Below, piece after piece: positions 57,682 through 64,000 of a stretch of DNA of 64,000 bases (its first letter is position 1; each line of letters starts with the position of its first letter). This stretch comes from Platerodrilus igneus (lineage: Eukaryota > Arthropoda > Insecta > Coleoptera > Lycidae), in assembly GCA_036346225.1 (NCBI GenBank), contig JARFIW010000658.1, forward strand, positions 2,542,001 to 2,606,000. Reading direction: 5' to 3'. The notes below the pieces were generated by a model. It was not told the DNA's origin and made no database searches. It saw only the letters and a list, made by a program, of their open reading frames with translations. The translations under genes and the position numbers were made by a program.

Positions 57682-58870
57682 ATGCAGAATTTCGAGATTA
57701 TTACGAAGCGGGATAGAAAACAAAATTTATTAGTGGTACCCGATTTATTAAAGGGAGAAATCCTATATCATTCTGATTTACTATCAGGACATCTTGGTTT
57801 TATTAAAACTTTACTTAAAATCAAAGGTAAGTACTATTGGGACTACATGGTAAAAGAGCGTGGTTGTTGTTAAGCAAGATAGGAAGTAATCATTTAAAGA
57901 AATCCGGCATGCTGTAAAGCATTCCGATTTCCACTCCATTTGATAAAATAGGTATAGATCTCCTAGGTCGATTCAGGCGATCCCAAAGTAGAAATAACTA
58001 CATTTCTGTCGCGACGAACCCGCAACCCGGTATGTAAAAACAGCAGCGTTGCCAAATTCTAGGGCGGAATCAGTAACACAATTTATTTTACATCAAATTA
58101 TTACACGTCCTGTTGCCCCGCGAATCCTACTTAGTGATTGGGGAAAGGGTTTTTAGTCCGAGCTGGTTGCGCAGCTTCTGAAAATTATGGGCACTCGCAG
58201 TAGTTTTACTGCAGGATATCTTCTCCAATGAAACGGACTACCGAAAGGTTCAACCGGACGTTGGCCGACATGCTATCACTATATACGAATTCCCAACAAA
58301 GCGATTGGTACAAATTTTTATGCCATGTAACTTACAGTTATAATTGTTCTATCCAAAATATCCTACATTTGATTTTTCCAATGCTCCACCCGAAGGTACT
58401 ACCTTGGCGAGGAAGCGAGATTTTTTATCTGGAAATTTTAAATTTTGCTGAACCCTTGCTGTTGCAAGCAAGGTAGGGATCTTTAAGGTGAGTGACAACA
58501 CTCACACCCGGGACCTCCATTTTATCTCTCATCCGAACGAGGGCGTATTTTTGTGAAAAATGCTCGCCTAACATTTCTCAAGCGAACCATGTCAGAATTT
58601 GAACCTTGGGCATAGTAGTCACACGCATACCAACTACGCCCCGGAGCCGCCTTCTATCCAAATACCACAAAATTTTTCCCTTTTCATTTGGCCTATGCTC
58701 GCGAACCTGTACTTCCCCGCAAGACTACATTAAAGCAGGGAATTACTAATGAGACCGTCCAAAATGATCTAGACAGGACTCATTATGTCCGAATTCAAGC
58801 AGTACAGGATATTCAGGTATCACAAAAAGATTTTAAAATTCGGAATGATGCTAAACATAAGTCGTTATAA
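57682..58870 (+). pseudogene. Ty3/Gypsy integrase, split by a SINE
   Basis: Order: zinc-binding region (57682-57850, LLVVPDLLKGEILYHSD, SGHLGFIKTLLKIKGKYYWD), catalytic core (about 57940-58230, IGIDLLGRFRRSQSRNNYIS, PRILLSDWGKGF), GTTERF-type block and FNRTLADMLSLYTNSQQSDW, then VTYSYNCSIQ. The SINE interrupts here. The frame resumes with FPFHLAYAREPVLP. The core contains stops and a frame change between 57873 and 58228. RT is not found upstream, so only the integrase end remains. Confidence 0.8.
58361..58651 (-). mobile_element. tRNA-derived SINE inserted in the Gypsy integrase
   Basis: Minus orientation, same family. The target duplication TTCTATCCAAAAT (58347-58359) / TTCTATCCAAAT (58652-58663) flanks it. 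The B box is eroded (about 14 bases lost around the GGTCCCGGG part). The insertion falls inside the conserved block between CSIQ and the YAREP block. Confidence 0.85.
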
Positions 58871-59677
58871 TTTAAAATTGGCGCAAACACGACCAACAAA
58901 TTCGAGACACACAGGAAAATTTTTCAAGCACAGTCTTACGTCTTTAGTCAACAAAAAAGTTGGTTCCAGTTTGAAAAAACTCTTTTACGGTTATTTTGGG
59001 AACTACAAGAAAAAGAATTGATGCAATTACAAAAATTTATTTTAAAACTTCTGTACCGGCAAAAAAAATCGGAAAGGTGATAGAAAGTTAAAAAAACATC
59101 AAGCCAAACGAGAATTTGTTATGAATTTTATCAATAAATTTAAGGCTATTGAAGTTCTGACTGTGAAGATCAAGTGAACACTTTTACCTTGAATCGTCAC
59201 TAAACATTAAAAAAATCCCGACCATGTATCAAAATTACAATAAAGAACAAGCGGCAAAACAGACTTATTTTAGACAAATCTTTATCACTATTATAATGGG
59301 GCTTGGGACGTCTTGTTTTACGTGTCTACAACTGACAGAAAAGGTAAAAAGTTGTGGTGATAAAGCTACTAACATTACTCTTATGAATGAGAAAAAATAC
59401 ATAAAATGAATGTTCAAGAAAACTTTAACTTCCTACGAGCGGCAAAGAATGGCGTAGAAGTTTTTTTTTTTATTACAAAAATCAAATGTTACCAAAAGTG
59501 CCTGATCGACAAGCATATTATTCGAGACAGTTATACATCTATAACTATACAGTTGTTAATATGTGATAAATGTGGGGAACAAAATAAAAATGCACCTCTT
59601 ATCGCAGTGTTTGGTTACTGCCTCTTGAAACAGAACCTAGTTATTGAAGCTAAAATAATTTTTCCATTGAGGGGAGA
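58871..59677. other. Region downstream of the Gypsy integrase, unrecognised frames
   Basis: Frames at 59224-59409 (with a hydrophobic stretch IFITIIMGLGTSCFTCL) and 59406-59702 have no recognised domain. They could be the remains of a third Gypsy reading frame, but this is only suggested by position. Confidence 0.3.
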
Positions 59678-60571
59678 TTTATTTTTACCCCCTGACAGAT
59701 AAAAATATAAAAATGTCTTTGTGTATGAAAGTTGGAACATATGGTGAAATTAAAAATTGGAGGAACGAAACCATTAACTTTATATAACCATCAGACCAAT
59801 GGAGTTTTGCTTTTAGTAAAATAAAAAGAACGATTCTTATAAAAAAATACCTGAGGAGTAGTTTTAGTGCAGGAAAAAATTGGATATAGGTCAAATGTTA
59901 AGAAAGAAAAACCTATCACAAAAAGGCAATAAGCTCTTAAATATGGTAACGAAAACTTATTTGCGAAACAACCGTTATTTTTAAAAAAAATGAGCATACA
60001 AGGCTTTTTAACAACTCGTAGATGCAGTAAAATTTTAGCACACACAATAATTGACTCCTAGCTAATCGCTAACAGTACAAATACTATCTTTTAAAAGCTG
60101 CTTTGATATCTTATTGATTACAATCGAAGTACTATAATTAATTTATATCGAGGACTATAATAAATTCATATCAAAGCACTGTATTTAATTTATATCGATC
60201 GCTACAATAATTTATATCACGCAAGGCAATTTATATTAACAGTATAAACCACTAATTTATTCCATATCACAACCTTATAGCTCGAACAAAGCACTAAATT
60301 GAAACTGAAGTTTACCCATTAATGGCAATTTATACCTTATTCAGTTATTAGGCGGCTTCGTGTCGTAGTTAGTATGTGTTTGACTATTTTGCACAAGGTC
60401 CCGGGTTTGAATCCTAACATGGTCCGCTTGAAAGTATTAGACAAGCATTTTCCACAAAACTACACCCTCGTTCGGATGAGAAATAAAATGGAGGTCCCGT
60501 ATGAGTGTTGTCACGCACGTTAAAGATCCCTACCTTGCTTGGAACAGTATGGGCTCGTCAAAATTCAAAAA
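59678..60571 (+). repeat. 0.88 kb direct repeat, copy 1
   Basis: Repeated at about 63120-64000, about 3.44 kb away, with very few differences. It starts near ATTTATTTTTACC; copy 1 has about 8 extra bases just after that. It includes a stretch of degenerate 22-26 bp units with AATTTATATCG (60128-60272) and runs into a SINE. The minus-strand frame 60045-59685 is not recognised. Confidence 0.9.
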
Positions 60572-60642
60572 TTTCTAGGTAAGAAAACTTGCTTCCTGGC
60601 CAATGTAGTACCTTTTGATGGAGCATTGCAAAATCAAATATA
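60351..60642 (+). mobile_element. tRNA-derived SINE, plus orientation
   Basis: Head GGCGGCTTCGTGTCGTAGTT, B box GGTCCCGGGTTTGAATCC, body CCCTCGTTCGGATGAG, GGAGGTCCCGT and CACGTTAAAGATCCCTACC, tail ending AAATCAAATATAG. No clear target duplication; the left flank belongs to the larger direct repeat. Confidence 0.9.
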
Positions 60643-61239
60643 GTGTTCTAGATTACTTCGAGAATATACCAGAAATTATGCAAATAACATTCTAGAGGTT
60701 TCCTATTGCAAGGTTAATAAAGCCTTTAAGTGAAAACTCTTGTAACCTGCCGATCAAGTCCATCTCAAGAAGTCGCACCACAGGGGCCTACCAATTATCT
60801 TTTGTTCACAGATACCTCATTTATGTACTGATGTATTATTTTATTCAAAGTTAGACTAAATGGCACTACAATATGAACTCATAATGGTCAAAAAAAATAG
60901 TCGAAACAAAAATAATGATTCTAATAAGTTACTTATTGTGCATTACAGAGAAGAGTGGATAAACGACTCTATACTAAAATTCTAGAAATTTGTGCAATAT
61001 GGAAAAAATTAAAACAAAGATAATAGAAACACATTATGCGAAGCAGAAAAAGTATAGCCCATGTATGTTTAGTTAGATGAGTTCAAAAAATAGAAGTTAA
61101 TATTTAATTGAAGTTAGTGTTTATTTAATTTCAAACAGTACAAACTCCAACAGTGATTTTCAAAAGTACAAAGTCTAAATAATTTTTGAACATTCTCACA
61201 ACTTTTTTTTACTTATAAATTTATAAAACATATCTAGAT
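60643..61239. other. AT-rich spacer, nothing recognised
   Basis: Between the SINE and the mariner-type remnant. No supported feature. Confidence 0.35.
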
Positions 61240-62000
61240 ACTGAGGTTAACCCTATCGAACAATTAAATGTTGAAAACAATTGCTTAACAGATGAGAGGT
61301 TCTTCTCAGATTCCTCAGATATTAATAAAATTGGAGATTGTACACCCTGGAAATAGGCCACCTATGTACTCGATAGATTTACGAAGAATTCTGAAAACAT
61401 AACAGGAAAATTTTTTGTAGAACAAGCTGCTTCACGTAGTATGGTATGCGGAGTTTTGCATTAACAGTTGTTTTACCCACACCACATACAGAGAGTGCAG
61501 GGTCTTAGTGAAACTTATTTTTGATAACGTAATATAGTGTAACTGGCTGCTTGAATTTCCTGTTGCTCTTTTAATAGACGAAGCAAGTTTATCACGGTTG
61601 CAATTATTAATTTTCAGAAACGACTATTAATGAGCTGAAGAAAATTCTCACGCAATTAGACAATCAAAACACCAACAAACGTTTTCATGCAACATTTGGG
61701 TGACATTGTTGGCAATTGTTCAACAAGACCAATGTTTTTACCAGACAGGTTAAATGGGATAAACTACCGGATTTTTGGAAAATTTCTACATATACACTAC
61801 TTACTCAACAAACCATCGGTATAAAATGAAATGCAAGCCTTTTGAGGTAATTTTTTCATTGAAGCAGCGTACATTTACATTATGTACTATGCAAAACCAG
61901 TGCAGAACAAATTCAAACTATAAAATTCTTTAAGCAACATTTATAGCAAAAAATCGACAAATTTGTTTTGAAAAAACCAGGTCGTCAAAACTTTAGCCTT
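61240..62000 (+). pseudogene. Decayed mariner-superfamily transposase (DUF4817-type)
   Basis: Pieces in order: EQAASRSMVCGVLH (about 61420), FYPHHIQRVQGLSETYF (about 61470), LLIDEASLSR (about 61570), IIGDC-like DIVGNCSTRP followed by MFLPDRLNG (about 61705-61750). These match successive blocks of insect transposases in which helix-turn-helix, HIQRVQ, a catalytic Asp block (DEA) and LPDRLNG occur in this order. Stops lie between every block. Confidence 0.6.
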
Positions 62001-63119
62001 GGCGAGCCGGGTAACAAAATCCAAAATATCTACGAATTAATTCTACACATAAAGTAAAAAAAGCTGGTTCTATATTGTAAGGTATACAATTTGCGACACA
62101 GCTAAATTCGTTAAATTTCAACTTTCATTAATATTTTATGGCATTTTGTTTTCAAAAAACAATAATGGTATGTATTAGGGCCGTCGTTAGAAGTTTAGAG
62201 TAGGTATTTCACATAAACGTGTATCTAGAGCTGCATACCTTCTATTGATGTTGTTCTATTATAATTAGTCGCAACCGGATAATATGGTTTACATGCGTCG
62301 CGCATGTGCAATATTAGAGGCTTGGGTATAATACTGGTTGAATAGTGGGAAAGCCATTTTCATAAGAGGTCTTGTTTAAACAGAGCGGATGTCTTTGAGA
62401 TCCTGTAGTTGTAAATACGAATAGCATTGGGGTGATGAGTGTCAATTCTTGGGACTCCAGGCTAAACGTATCAACACGCATGTAGAATAGTTCGTAAATT
62501 TAGATTACACGTGGTCGATAACAAGATGGAGTTCATCGGTCCTGTTTATACAATTTAATTCTTATTATGCAAGAATTTACTATTTTTTGTTACATGCACG
62601 ACAATATTTTTATGTAAATTGCAGGATGCATATGGTTATTGATGTATCGTCGTAGTAACTTGCAACCGGATAATATGTCGCGTGAGTTTAAAATATTTCA
62701 TATGGCATACTTTTATGTAAACGATGTTCGCGGTAAGTACAGTTGATTGTTTGATTCTGAAAAACGACTAGTACCAGATTTTTGTGTGGTGATTCGTGAT
62801 TGAAGCAGGTGATTTATCGCATAACATGTAGTAAAACACATTCGTTATTGTTGAGTAATTTGAAATTAAAGAATATTGGTTCGTGATTGTTAAAATACAA
62901 TCCATTAGGTAATTGGAAACTTTAATAATATGTAAGTGAGTTGTCTTTATTCTGTTTTTGTACAAGAAAGGTTAAAAATTTAAATACATTTGGTAGTCGC
63001 CTACAAAGTATGCGATGTGATGTGTAGATAATTTGAACTTTATTCATAGATATTACTAAGTGATTTGTTGTTCGTACTTATGGGACTAATAATATATTGC
63101 ATCAAAATTTATAGCATGC
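62001..63119. other. AT-rich spacer with a short repeated motif
   Basis: GCAACCGGATAATATG occurs twice (about 62274 and 62662), each a few bases after a TAGT motif, which hints at a small diverged duplication. No gene recognised. Confidence 0.4.
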
Positions 63120-64000
63120 TTAATTTATTTTTACCTATAAAAATATAAAATGTCTTTGTGTATGAAAGTTGGAACATATGGTGAAATTAAAAATTGGAGG
63201 AACGAAACCATTAACTTTATATAACCATCAGACCAATGGAGTTTTGCTTTTAGTAAAATAAAAAGAACGATTCTTATAAAAAAATACCTGAGGAGTAGTT
63301 TTAGTGCAGGAAAAAATTGGATATAGGTCAAATGTTAAGAAAGAAAAACCTATCACAAAAAGGCAATAAGCTCTTAAATATGGTAACGAAAACTTATTTG
63401 CGAAACAACCGTTATTTTTAAAAAAATGAGCATACAAGGCTTTTTAACAACTCGTAGATGCAGTAAAATTTTAGCACACACAATAATTGACTCCTAGCTA
63501 ATCGCTAACAGTACAAATACTATCTTTTAAAAGCTGCTTTGATATCTTATTGATTACAATCGAAGTACTATAATTAATTTATATCGAGGACTATAATAAA
63601 TTCATATCAAAGCACTGTATTTAATTTATATCGATCGCTACAATAATTTATATCACGCAAGGCAATTTATATTAACAGTATAAACCACTAATTTATTCCA
63701 TATCACAACCTTATAGCTCGAACAAAGCATTAAATTGAAACTGAAGTTTACCCATTAATGGCAATTTATACCTTATTCAGTTATTAGGCGGCTTCGTGTC
63801 GTAGTTAGTATGTGTTTGACTATTTTGCACAAGGTCCCGGGTTTGCATCCTAACATGGTCCGCTTGAAAGTATTAGACAAGCATTTTCCACAAAACTACA
63901 CCCTCGTTCGGATGAGAAATAAAATGGAGGTCCCGTATGAGTGTTGTCACGCACGTTAAAGATCCCTACCTTGCTTGGAACAGTATGGGCTCGTCAAAAT
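63120..64000 (+). repeat. 0.88 kb direct repeat, copy 2, cut by the window end
   Basis: Matches 59678-60571 up to the last base of the window, so the repeat probably continues. The SINE within it begins at 63787 (GGCGGCTTCGTGTCG) and shares the same differences from other SINE copies as the one at 60351, so it was duplicated with the segment. Confidence 0.9.
63787..64000 (+). mobile_element. tRNA-derived SINE, truncated by the window end
   Basis: Duplicate of 60351-60563 with one visible substitution in the B-box region (GGGTTTGCATCC). Confidence 0.9.

Noticed and set aside
59224..59702. Envelope-like third reading frame of the Gypsy element
   Set aside because: Only position and one hydrophobic stretch support it; no signal peptide, cleavage site or conserved motif is visible.
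59678..64000. 0.88 kb direct repeats as LTRs
   Set aside because: They hold a SINE and AT-rich repeats. The DNA between them contains only a mariner-type remnant, and no primer binding site follows copy 1.

Overview
The window looks like intergenic DNA from an AT-rich arthropod genome, most likely an insect. It is packed with transposable elements and I could recognise no host gene. The evidence is eukaryotic: GT-AG introns, microsatellites, tRNA-derived SINEs, and decayed members of many animal transposon families (hAT of ZMYM1 and BED type, piggyBac, Tc1/mariner-like, Polinton/Maverick, BEL/Pao, Ty3/Gypsy, two LINE types). Nearly every transposon reading frame is broken by stops or frameshifts, so most CDS calls are pseudogenes. 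The species cannot be fixed from the sequence.

Layout. 1-2.6 kb: ZMYM1-like hAT gene on the minus strand, with three short clean 5' exons and a frameshifted body. 3.7-6.5 kb: piggyBac copy with recognisable ends, split by a SINE. 6.5-7.1 kb: fragment of a protein family with a GCDTT motif. 7.1-10.9 kb: two long LTR-like units, each followed by a tRNA-Lys-type primer binding site. 11.1-12.0 kb: fold-back element. 12.3-18.6 kb: a 1.7 kb direct repeat (Polinton-end remnant plus a hairpin minisatellite) on both sides of a minus-strand LINE. 19.2-23.2 kb: LTR-type element in which a Ty3/Gypsy protease-RT block runs into a BEL/Pao integrase block. 25-25.6 kb: BED-type hAT fragment.

25.6-43.3 kb is the most structured part. 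A composite (RTE-like LINE, mariner-like transposase, about 1 kb of unknown DNA, internally deleted Polinton) occurs twice in direct orientation, separated by a Gypsy fragment. The two copies share the same dead-gene lesions and the same deletion junction, so the composite was duplicated after it had died. The right 6.1 kb of the copies is nearly identical while the left flank is clearly more diverged.

44.3-47.9 kb: a decayed transposase-like gene of a widespread arthropod family (motifs YSDGCASQN and GHTQMEAD), again split by a SINE with a clear target-site duplication. 48.9-52.2 kb: BED-type hAT and BEL/Pao fragments. 52.2-57.6 kb: AT-rich DNA with little recognisable. 57.7-58.9 kb: Gypsy integrase split by a SINE. 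59.7-64 kb: a 0.88 kb direct repeat carrying SINE copies around a decayed mariner-type transposase.

The genes do not form a pathway. The best leads for novelty are an exon-like open frame with a splice donor inside both Polinton terminal inverted repeats, an in-frame 57-codon repeat near the Polinton right end that recurs elsewhere in the window, and a SINE family whose body may carry a conserved SINE domain.
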